Shown: one piece after another, positions 1 through 5,063 of the stretch
Layout of the letters: every line of letters begins with the position of its first letter
Numbering within the stretch: the first letter of the stretch is position 1
Source: Caulobacteraceae bacterium
GTDB taxonomy: Bacteria; Pseudomonadota; Alphaproteobacteria; Caulobacterales; Caulobacteraceae
Direction of reading: 5' to 3'
Length of the DNA stretch: 5,063 nt
Assembly (NCBI GenBank): GCA_947479185.1
Contig: CANJYY010000235.1
Coordinates: forward strand, 1-5,063
Program-made: the position numbers and the translations under genes
Notes under the pieces: generated by a model
Seen by the model: only the letters and a program-made list of their open reading frames with translations
Databases searched by the model: none
Told to the model about the DNA's origin: nothing

Positions 1-237
1 CAGGTAGTTGTAGATCTCGCCGTTGCCGATGATCGTCGAGCCGGCGGCGTGCAGCGGCTGCCAGCCGCCTTCCAGGTCGATGATCGACAGCCGCGCGTGC
101 GCCACGCACCAGCCCGGCCCGCTCTCGACGCGGATGCCGTTCGGCCCGCGGTGGGCGATGCGCTCGATCATCGCCCGCACGTCGCGCTCGGCCTGTTCAG
201 GGTCGGTGACGCCCAGAATCCCCGCGATGCCGCACAT
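1..237 (-). CDS. Asparagine synthase (glutamine-hydrolysing)-like amidotransferase, N-terminal fragment (partial at left edge)
   Basis: Reading the minus strand from the ATG at 237 gives 79 residues with no stop before the window edge. The fragment begins MCGIAGILGV, so Cys2 becomes the N-terminal nucleophile of a class II (Ntn) glutamine amidotransferase once Met is removed. HRGPNG (29-34), HARLSIIDL (47-55) and GNGEIYNYL (71-79) match the glutaminase domain of AsnB-type enzymes, which hydrolyse glutamine and pass ammonia to an ATP-dependent synthetase domain. That second domain lies outside the window. HRGPNG has Asn where the family usually has Asp. The start is fixed by the required MCG terminus, by a strong Shine-Dalgarno at 241-249 and by the TGATG overlap with the glycosyltransferase stop. 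Next to a glycosyltransferase, such proteins often amidate sugars or other cell-surface polymer components rather than make free asparagine. That role is inferred, so no symbol is given. Family assignment is very secure; substrate is unknown. Confidence 0.95.
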   Translation of the reverse strand, partial: MCGIAGILGVTDPEQAERDVRAMIERIAHRGPNGIRVESGPGWCVAHARLSIIDLEGGWQPLHAAGSTIIGNGEIYNYL

Positions 238-1265
238 CAGCCTTCCCCCAGGCGCGAGAACAGGTGGCGCCATTCCTCGACCACGGCGGCCTCGGCGAAC
301 TCGGCCTCGACACGGGCGTGGCCGTTCTGGATCAGCCTGATGCGCAGCATCGGGTCGGCCAGCACGGCCTTGACCCGCTCGGCCAGCGCCTCGGCGTCGT
401 CCACCGGGGTCAGGAAGCCGTCCTCGCCGTCGCGGATCAGCGCGCCCGGCCCCTGGCTGTTGGCGGCGACCACCGGCAGGCCGTGGGCCCAGGCCTGGAT
501 GACCACATTGCCCAGCGGCTCGAACCGCGAGGGGAAGACGCAGACGTCGGCCGCCCGGTACAGCGCCGCCGCGTCCTGCCGCCAGCCGAGGAACCGCACG
601 CGGTCGGCCACGCCCAGGGCGCCGGCCATGGCCTTGAGCTTGTCCTCCAGCGGCCCCGAACCGGCGATCCACAGGACCGCGTCCGGGATCAGGGTCAACG
701 CCTTGAGGCTCACATCGTGGGCCTTGGCGTCGTGCAGCCGGCCCATGCCGAGCAGCAGCGGAACGCCCTCGGGCGTGTCCAGCGAGGCGCGGATGACCGG
801 CGCGGCCTCCTCGGTCCCGCCGGCGAAGTTGGGGATGTAGCTGACCTGCGCGGCCGGCCAGCCCTGGGCGATCGCCCAGCGCACGATGTCCTGGGTGTTG
901 CCGACCAGATGGTCGAAGCCGCGATAGTATTTCAGGCTGTAGTAGCCGCCGAGCCGGCCGACCCGCTTCCACGGCCCCGTCGGGGTGTGGCGCGCGGCGC
1001 GGTTCATCCAGGCGACCATCACCTTCGCGTCCATGCGCCGGCCGAAGGCGGCCACGCCCGGGCGGGTCAGGATGTCCAGCGGACTGCCGAAGCCGAAGTC
1101 GCGGCTGACCACGCCGGCCTCGGCCAGGGCCTTGCCGCGCGCCGCGTGCCGGCGAATCGCGCAGGCCTCCGCGACCCCCGCGCGATGCAGGGCCGTGACG
1201 AGGTCAACGAAGTAGGTCTCGGCGCCGCCGTCGCCGCCGGACCCGAGCAGATGGAGCACGCTCAT
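237..1265 (-). CDS. GT4-family glycosyltransferase
   Basis: This 342-residue protein has the length and two-lobed layout of a GT-B retaining glycosyltransferase of family GT4, which moves a sugar from a nucleotide donor to a lipid-linked or polysaccharide acceptor at the inner face of the inner membrane. The N-terminal lobe opens MSVLHLLGSGGDGGAETYF (residues 1-19), the glycine-rich first strand-loop. IPNF (144-147) marks the end of that lobe. The donor lobe shows GMGRLHDAKAHD (173-184, with R176 and K181 where donor phosphates are usually bound), AGSGP (201-205), VRFLGW (223-228) and FPSRFEPLGNVVIQAWAHGLPVVA (244-267). In that last motif the usual E-x7-E reads E249-x7-Q257, so the second acidic residue is Gln. 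No signal peptide or membrane segment is visible. The gene overlaps the downstream amidotransferase gene by one base, so they are an operon, probably for a surface polysaccharide. No clear Shine-Dalgarno precedes the ATG, and a promoter candidate would give a nearly leaderless mRNA. Acceptor and sugar cannot be told from sequence. Confidence 0.93.
   Translation of the reverse strand: MSVLHLLGSGGDGGAETYFVDLVTALHRAGVAEACAIRRHAARGKALAEAGVVSRDFGFGSPLDILTRPGVAAFGRRMDAKVMVAWMNRAARHTPTGPWKRVGRLGGYYSLKYYRGFDHLVGNTQDIVRWAIAQGWPAAQVSYIPNFAGGTEEAAPVIRASLDTPEGVPLLLGMGRLHDAKAHDVSLKALTLIPDAVLWIAGSGPLEDKLKAMAGALGVADRVRFLGWRQDAAALYRAADVCVFPSRFEPLGNVVIQAWAHGLPVVAANSQGPGALIRDGEDGFLTPVDDAEALAERVKAVLADPMLRIRLIQNGHARVEAEFAEAAVVEEWRHLFSRLGEG
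241..249 (-). promoter_or_regulatory. Ribosome binding site of the amidotransferase gene, inside the end of the glycosyltransferase gene
   Basis: On the minus strand GGGGGAAGG lies three bases before the ATG at 237. It is a purine-rich Shine-Dalgarno within the last codons of the upstream gene. With the one-base TGATG stop/start overlap, it supports both the start choice and translational coupling of the two genes. Confidence 0.7.
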
Positions 1266-1274
1266 GTGGTCGGG

Positions 1275-1303
1275 ACCCTAGCCGCCAACGGCTGCTTTCC
1301 CAA
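1275..1303 (-). promoter_or_regulatory. Candidate promoter of the glycosyltransferase-amidotransferase operon
   Basis: On the minus strand TTGGGA (1303-1298) and TAGGGT (1280-1275) are 17 bp apart, a sigma70-like arrangement with a fair -35 and a poor -10. Transcription would begin near 1268, leaving only a few bases before the ATG at 1265. That fits the lack of a Shine-Dalgarno and suggests a leaderless message, which is common in Caulobacter-type bacteria. The spacer contains a short inverted repeat (1280-1293). The call is tentative. Confidence 0.3.
1280..1293. repeat. Short inverted repeat AGCCG-CCAA-CGGCT in the candidate promoter spacer
   Basis: A perfect 5-bp inverted repeat is separated by four bases. 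It lies 14 bp upstream of the glycosyltransferase start, between the candidate -35 and -10. It could be an operator or a small hairpin, but repeats this short arise by chance in G+C-rich DNA. Confidence 0.25.
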
Positions 1304-1319
1304 GCTGCATGACGCGCTC

Positions 1320-1348
1320 TTGAAGCGGAACCGATGCGCCCGTATAAG
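1320..1348 (+). promoter_or_regulatory. Sigma70-type promoter of the tRNA gene
   Basis: TTGAAG (1320-1325) and TATAAG (1343-1348) are spaced by exactly 17 bp on the plus strand. TATAAG is a conspicuous A+T island in G+C-rich DNA. Initiation near 1355 would give a leader of about 34 nt before the mature tRNA 5' end, to be removed by RNase P. Position, orientation and spacing all fit a strong housekeeping promoter. Confidence 0.65.
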
Positions 1349-1388
1349 GCCGCCTCTCGCGCTCGCGGATTGATTTGCCGTCGCGTGT

Positions 1389-1465
1389 GGCTGGGTAGCT
1401 CAGATGGTTAGAGCGGTGGATTCATAACCCACAGGTCGGCGGTTCGATCCCGCCCCCAGCTACCA
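1389..1465 (+). tRNA. tRNA with CAU anticodon, probably elongator tRNA-Met
   Basis: The 77-nt gene folds as a full cloverleaf. The acceptor stem is GGCTGGG/CCCAGCT, with a G-U first pair. T8-A9 follow, then a D arm GCTC-loop-GAGC, the anticodon arm GTGGA-TTCATAA-CCCAC with CAT at 1423-1425, a five-base variable loop AGGTC and a T arm GGCGG-TTCGATC-CCGCC. Discriminator A and CCA are encoded (1462-1465). CAU can belong to initiator Met, elongator Met or lysidine-modified Ile2. The initiator is unlikely, because pair 1-72 is G-U rather than a C-A mismatch and the 5' anticodon stem does not give three consecutive G-C pairs. The GGC...GCTACCA ends resemble alphaproteobacterial elongator tRNA-Met as I recall it, but Ile2 is not excluded. 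The anticodon stem has an A-C pair next to the loop. A short T-run follows the CCA. Confidence 0.95.
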
Positions 1466-1488
1466 CTTTTCTCAGTTAATTTAAGGGC

Positions 1489-2997
1489 TTACGCCGCCGC
1501 GGACTGGGCGTCGGCCGCGTCGAGCGCCGACTGTAGCGCCGCCAGCATCCGTTCTGCCTTGATCGGCTTTTCGACCACGTCGTTCATGCCCGCTTCCAGA
1601 TAGCTGCGGACATCCTCGGGATCGGCATTGGCCGTCAGGGCGATGATCGGGGTCCGGGAGACCTGGCCGGGCAGGGCGCGGATGGCGCGGGTGGCCGCGA
1701 CACCGTCCATGCGCGGCATCTTGATGTCCATCAGGATCAGGTCGAAGCGGCGGGCCTGGACGGCGGCCAGCGCTTCCAGGCCGTCGACCGCCTGTTCGGA
1801 CGTGCAGTCGAACATCTCGCACAGCGCCTCGGCGACCATGCGGTTGGTGGCGTTGTCGTCGACGATCAGGATGTGCGCCGCATGGTCAGGACCGGCGGCC
1901 TCCACGGGGGCGGCCGAGTCGGCGGCCCTGGCCGGGCGGGCGATGAACTCGAACACCACGGTCACGCCGGCGCCCGGGTTCGACTCGGCATGAATCACCC
2001 CGCCGGCGCTGGTGGTGATGCGGCTGGCCAGGGCCATGCCCAGGCTGACCGACAGGCCGTCCGAAGGGTCTTCGCTCGCGGCGATCGGTTCGAAGATGCG
2101 GGCCAGCCGCTGTGGCGTCATCTCGCTGCCGGCGTCGCGGACGCGGCCCTCGAGGATCAGGCCGTCGGCGGTCGGACGGACCTTCAGGGTCGCCTCGATG
2201 GCGCCGCGACGGGTCTCGTTCAGCGCGCGGTAGATCAGGGCGTCGAACACCTGCAGCAGCCGTGCCTCGTCGATCTGCGCGGCGTCCTCGGGATCGCCGT
2301 CATAGGCGGTCAGCAGGGTCAGGCCGCTGGCGGCGGCGCGGGCCTTCCAGCGGGCGTCCACGGTGTCCATGAACGGTTGCAGCTGGCAGGGGTGGGTGTT
2401 GAACGACAACACCCCCAGGTCGGCCTCGTGAAGGTCGACGGCGCGGCGCATCAGGGCGGTGAGCTCTTCGCCGGTTTCGCTGATGGCGCGCACGCAGGCC
2501 TGGGCGTCCGGCGACAGGTTCTGACGGGCGAGGCGGGCGGTGAAGTCGGCCACGCCGTCCAGGTGGCGCAGGATCTCGCCGCTCATGCGCTGGACCAGCA
2601 TCGCCCCGGGATCGCGCTGCGGAGCCGGCCGGACACGGCGGGCGGACAGCAGGACGGCAGGGGTCCCGACGCCGAGATAGCGGCCGTCCTGGACGACAAT
2701 GAAGCCGCGACCGAGCGCGTCTGGCCGCGTGGCCAGCAGATGTTCGCGGAAGCCCCAGGGCGACATGCCGGCCTCGGCGATGGCCGGGCTGGCGTCCATG
2801 ACGGCCTCGACCGGGCGGTCGCCGTCCGTCTGGGACAGGATAACGTCGCGCGTGACCAGGCCGAGCGGCCGCTCACCGTCGACCACGGCCAGAACGAGCG
2901 CCTGCGGCTCGGCGGCAAACCGGGCGGCGGCGGTCGCGCAACGGGTCCCGGCCGGCAGCGGCGCGCGACGGTCTGCAAAAGTGGAAAAGGTGTCCAT
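1489..2997 (-). CDS. Hybrid histidine kinase-like protein with degenerate kinase core and intact C-terminal receiver (probable pseudokinase)
   Basis: Residues are numbered from the ATG at 2997 (502 aa). No membrane segment or signal peptide is visible, so it is probably cytoplasmic. Residues about 8-117 resemble a diverged CBS-domain pair (RPLGLVTRDVIL, then a second FIVVQDGRYLGVG unit). A DHp-like helical pair follows (about 132-190). Its H-box reads MSGEILRHL against the usual MSHEIRTPL, so Gly140 replaces the phosphorylated His; His145 sits at the Pro position. The HATPase-like region (about 200-352) keeps DAG (288-290), IFEP and a PGAG segment, but has Arg257 for the N-box Asn and SVSLG for the G2 glycine loop. 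The receiver (about 375-493) is complete: Asp380-Asp381, phospho-acceptor Asp424 (LMDIKMP), Thr455 and Lys477 (EKPI). The likely role is a scaffold, phosphatase or phosphate sink in a phosphorelay with a separate kinase or Hpt; this is inferred. The start is uncertain: the ATG has no Shine-Dalgarno, a TTG at 3018 has GAAGG five bases upstream, and the open frame reaches a TTG at 3075 at the end of the neighbouring terminator's T-run. The gene is isolated and is convergent with the tRNA. Confidence 0.88.
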   Translation of the reverse strand: MDTFSTFADRRAPLPAGTRCATAAARFAAEPQALVLAVVDGERPLGLVTRDVILSQTDGDRPVEAVMDASPAIAEAGMSPWGFREHLLATRPDALGRGFIVVQDGRYLGVGTPAVLLSARRVRPAPQRDPGAMLVQRMSGEILRHLDGVADFTARLARQNLSPDAQACVRAISETGEELTALMRRAVDLHEADLGVLSFNTHPCQLQPFMDTVDARWKARAAASGLTLLTAYDGDPEDAAQIDEARLLQVFDALIYRALNETRRGAIEATLKVRPTADGLILEGRVRDAGSEMTPQRLARIFEPIAASEDPSDGLSVSLGMALASRITTSAGGVIHAESNPGAGVTVVFEFIARPARAADSAAPVEAAGPDHAAHILIVDDNATNRMVAEALCEMFDCTSEQAVDGLEALAAVQARRFDLILMDIKMPRMDGVAATRAIRALPGQVSRTPIIALTANADPEDVRSYLEAGMNDVVEKPIKAERMLAALQSALDAADAQSAAA

Positions 2998-3073
2998 CAG
3001 GTCGCACGCAGGGGTCAAGGCGACCTTCAACCTGACAGACTGCGCTTGCGGATAGGTTAAGCGCCGCGCGGAC

Positions 3074-3108
3074 AAAGAAAAACGGCGGGGACCTGGGTCC
3101 CCGCCGTT
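3074..3108 (-). terminator. Rho-independent terminator of the TonB-dependent receptor gene
   Basis: AACGGCGGGGACC (3081-3093) and GGTCCCCGCCGTT (3096-3108) are perfect 13-bp inverted repeats. They form a very stable hairpin of about 12 bp with a four-base loop. Read on the minus strand the hairpin is followed by TTTTTCTTT; the plus-strand side has no comparable T-run, so it acts on minus-strand transcripts. It lies 23 bp after the receptor stop codon and separates that gene from the signalling gene, which must therefore have its own promoter. Confidence 0.92.
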
Positions 3109-3131
3109 CCTGTCTTCAGAGGTCTTGCGAC

Positions 3132-5063
3132 TTAGAAGGACTTGGTGATCGAGACCCCGTAGAGGCGGGGGTCGGTGATCTGGATGTTGGTGAACAGACC
3201 CGAGGAGTCATCGGTGACGTAGGACGCCTGGACGGAGTCGTCGTCGCCGAGGTTCTTCACGTAGGCCTGCAGCAGCCAGCCGGCGGTCTGGTTTTCGACC
3301 ACCAGAGACAGGTTGACGATGCTGTAGGCGTCCATGTGGTCGTGCGCCGAGTTGTAGATGCGCGAGAACTGATCGTCCTGCCAGTAGTAGTCGGCCCGCG
3401 GCGTCACGGCCCAGTCGCCCATCACCCAGGTGTACTGGGCGCCGAGGGACACCGTGAATTTCGGCGCGTAGGGCAGTTCCTTGCCCTTAAGGACGACCGC
3501 GTTGCCTTCCGAGACCGTGTAGCCCAGCGCCGACAGGCCCGTACAGGACATGAAGTAGTTGCTGGAGTTGAACAGGCCGCCCGGCTGGAGGGCCGGCAGA
3601 AGGCTGGCGTTGATCAGGGTCTGCACGGTCGCGAGATCGGCGGTCCGGGCGATACAGTTGGAGGTCGTCAGGTCTTTCACGACCTGCCAGCCCGCCGCGC
3701 CCTGGGTGCGGTTCAGGGTGTCGATGGAGTCGCCGCCGGTGATCTCGGTGCTGAGGTAACCGATGGTCGCGTTGAAGCGCAGGTTTTCGACCGGCTCGAG
3801 GATCGACTCCAGCTCGAGGCCCTTGATCTTGGCGTCGATGTTCTCGTTGACCGACGAGCGGTTCACGATCTTCGAGATCTGGTAGCCGGTGTAGTCGTAC
3901 TGGAAGGCCGTCAGGTTCAGGACCATCTTGCCGCCCAGCAGCACGTTCTTCATGCCGAATTCGAACGAGTCGACGAATTCAGGCGCGAAGGCGTTCGGCG
4001 TGCCGCCCAGGCCAACGGCGCCCGGAGGGTTGAAGCCGCCCGGCTTGTAGCCGCGCGAGTAGCCGCCGTAGATCAGGGTGCGGTCGGTGAACGACAGCTC
4101 CGGGGTCCAGTCGACGTTCAGGCGACCGGTCGTTTCCTGGAAGGTCGTGACCTGGTTCTGCGTCACCTGGGCGCCGCTGCCGAGCAGGGTCGTGGTGTAG
4201 GTTTCGGCCGTCTTCTGGTCGCGGTTGGCGCGGAGGCCAGCCGTGATCTTCAGGGTTTCGGTCGGTTCCCAGTAGACTTCACCGAACGCCGACCGCGAGG
4301 TCAGACCGTAGACGGTGCGGTTGTCGAAGGTGTTGTAGGCGCTTCTCGAGGTCGGCGGGTTGCCGAGGTCGAGCGTGGCCGTCGGCGCGGCGCCGATCGC
4401 CTTCAGGATACGGGCCGGAACGTTCAGGCCGTTCGCGAACACGAAGTAGTCGCTCTGGGCATTGTACTCGATGCCGTTGACGCCGACGCTGAAGTTGACC
4501 GGACCATCGAAGCCCGACTGGAGGCGCATTTCGACGGTGGTCTGGTCGCTGTTGCCGCTCTGGATGTCCTGCACCCGAAGCTTGTTGGAGTTGCCGACCT
4601 GCGGGTCGGAAACGACGCCGCCGGCGACGATGCCCGGGAAGTTGAAGGCCGGGTTGAAGGAGCCGGACGGCACCGAGCGGTTGTAGTCGGCGCGGGTGAA
4701 GTAGGTGCCTTCGGTGTAGGCGGCCTGCAGCGAGACGGTCAGCGAGTCGGTGACATCCCACGAAGCGAAGGCTTCAAAGGCGTCGCCGGTGCTCTTGTAC
4801 TCCGGGTCCATCGAGGACTCGATCGAACGCAGGTTGCTGCTGATCGTGGTCGTGGCGTTCATGTCGCCGGTGGCCAGCGGCGTGCCCAGCAGATAGCCGA
4901 GCGCGGTGCCGTAGTAGCCGGCGAGGCTTTCGGCGGTGTTGAAGGCGCCGAAGTTGGCGTTGCCGTAGATCGAGCCGTCCTGACAGCCCTGGCTGAGGAA
5001 GTTCGCGGTGACCGAGTTGGTCGCCACGCCGCCGACGGTGGCCTTGCCGGCGTCATGACGGCA
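3132..5063 (-). CDS. TonB-dependent outer-membrane receptor, C-terminal barrel (5' end beyond right edge)
   Basis: The frame is open from the right edge to the TAA at 3132, giving 643 residues. A GTG at 5027 could be taken as a start, but twelve in-frame codons upstream of it still read through, so the gene is truncated by the window, not short. The sequence shows a 22-strand-type TonB-dependent receptor barrel: alternating amphipathic strands, GGYSRGYKPGGFNPP (fragment residues 333-347), FEFGMKNVLLGGKMVLNLTAFQYDYTGYQ across two adjacent strands, KGLELE, LPYAPKFTVSLGAQY, and a C-terminal strand DPRLYGVSITKSF. The final Phe is the outer-membrane (BAM) insertion signature. The signal peptide, TonB box and plug domain are outside the window; family members usually total about 750-950 residues. 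The protein would import a scarce ligand (siderophore, vitamin, oligosaccharide or similar) powered by TonB-ExbB-ExbD. The substrate cannot be told. An extended loop near residues 445-530 carries two cysteines (470 and 507) that may form a disulfide. A strong terminator follows the gene. Confidence 0.94.
   Translation of the reverse strand, partial: CRHDAGKATVGGVATNSVTANFLSQGCQDGSIYGNANFGAFNTAESLAGYYGTALGYLLGTPLATGDMNATTTISSNLRSIESSMDPEYKSTGDAFEAFASWDVTDSLTVSLQAAYTEGTYFTRADYNRSVPSGSFNPAFNFPGIVAGGVVSDPQVGNSNKLRVQDIQSGNSDQTTVEMRLQSGFDGPVNFSVGVNGIEYNAQSDYFVFANGLNVPARILKAIGAAPTATLDLGNPPTSRSAYNTFDNRTVYGLTSRSAFGEVYWEPTETLKITAGLRANRDQKTAETYTTTLLGSGAQVTQNQVTTFQETTGRLNVDWTPELSFTDRTLIYGGYSRGYKPGGFNPPGAVGLGGTPNAFAPEFVDSFEFGMKNVLLGGKMVLNLTAFQYDYTGYQISKIVNRSSVNENIDAKIKGLELESILEPVENLRFNATIGYLSTEITGGDSIDTLNRTQGAAGWQVVKDLTTSNCIARTADLATVQTLINASLLPALQPGGLFNSSNYFMSCTGLSALGYTVSEGNAVVLKGKELPYAPKFTVSLGAQYTWVMGDWAVTPRADYYWQDDQFSRIYNSAHDHMDAYSIVNLSLVVENQTAGWLLQAYVKNLGDDDSVQASYVTDDSSGLFTNIQITDPRLYGVSITKSF

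Noticed and set aside
264..1373. Long plus-strand open frames (264-1373 and 49-840) opposite the glycosyltransferase
   Set aside because: They are antisense to a clear GT4 protein, rich in Arg/Pro/Ala/Gly and without recognisable motifs. One runs to within 16 bp of the tRNA start and spans its promoter. Such frames are expected shadows in G+C-rich DNA.
1389..1465. The tRNA as an integration site for a mobile element
   Set aside because: No integrase gene is present, and I see no second copy of the tRNA 3' end or flanking repeat. The neighbours look chromosomal and match in base composition.
1475..1490. A terminator for the signalling gene around GGCGTAAGCC on the minus strand
   Set aside because: The stem is only three base pairs around a GTAA loop and is followed by mixed A/T rather than a T-run, so it is too weak to call.
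1873..3060. 395-codon plus-strand open frame opposite the hybrid signalling gene
   Set aside because: Its protein is low-complexity (Gly/Ala/Arg/Asp/Gln/Val/His-rich) with no domain signature, and the minus strand encodes a clear receiver domain over the same region.
3055..3062. A CtrA-type binding site near TTAACC upstream of the signalling gene
   Set aside because: Only one half-site is present; the second TTAA at seven-base spacing is missing, so a full CtrA box is not supported.
3132..5027. A complete receptor gene starting at a GTG at 5027
   Set aside because: The same frame stays open to 5063, and the fragment lacks signal peptide, TonB box and plug. The GTG is an internal Val codon and the gene is cut by the window edge.
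1..5063. CRISPR array, insertion sequence, toxin-antitoxin or phage-defence module
   Set aside because: No regularly spaced direct repeats, transposase, short toxin/antitoxin pair or defence-type domain was found. All long stretches are explained by the four coding regions and the tRNA.

Overview
The window is about two-thirds G+C or more, with coding strands rich in GCC/GGC/CTG/GTC codons. A large TonB-dependent receptor of the 'SRGYKPGGFNPP' type, a hybrid kinase-like signalling protein, and an alphaproteobacterial-style tRNA with encoded CCA together suggest an alphaproteobacterium. Caulobacterales (Caulobacter, Phenylobacterium or Brevundimonas-like) is my best guess, from protein style only and not from a database match.

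Layout, left to right. Positions 1-237 (minus strand) hold the first 79 residues of a glutamine-dependent asparagine synthase-like amidotransferase, cut by the left edge. Its ATG overlaps the stop of the upstream gene by one base (TGATG). That gene, 237-1265 (minus), is a GT4-type glycosyltransferase. The two form a tight operon that looks like part of a cell-surface polysaccharide locus continuing off the left edge. The gap 1266-1388 is divergent: it holds a good sigma70-like promoter for a plus-strand CAU-anticodon tRNA (1389-1465, probably elongator tRNA-Met) and a weaker minus-strand promoter candidate for the glycosyltransferase operon.

Only 23 bp past the tRNA, and convergent with it, ends a minus-strand gene (1489-about 2997). 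It encodes a hybrid histidine kinase-like protein with a CBS-like N-terminus, a degenerate DHp/ATPase core and an intact C-terminal receiver domain. The residues lost from the core (H-box His, N-box Asn, G2 glycines) suggest a pseudokinase. Upstream of it, a perfect 13-bp inverted repeat with a T-run (3074-3108) is the terminator of the last gene. That gene (3132-5063, minus) is the C-terminal barrel of a TonB-dependent outer-membrane receptor whose signal peptide and plug lie beyond the right edge.

The glycosyltransferase and amidotransferase probably act in one pathway. The tRNA, the signalling protein and the receptor look like independent transcription units. I see no mobile element, CRISPR array or phage gene, and no clearly new multi-gene system. 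The item most worth follow-up is the pseudokinase-receiver protein.
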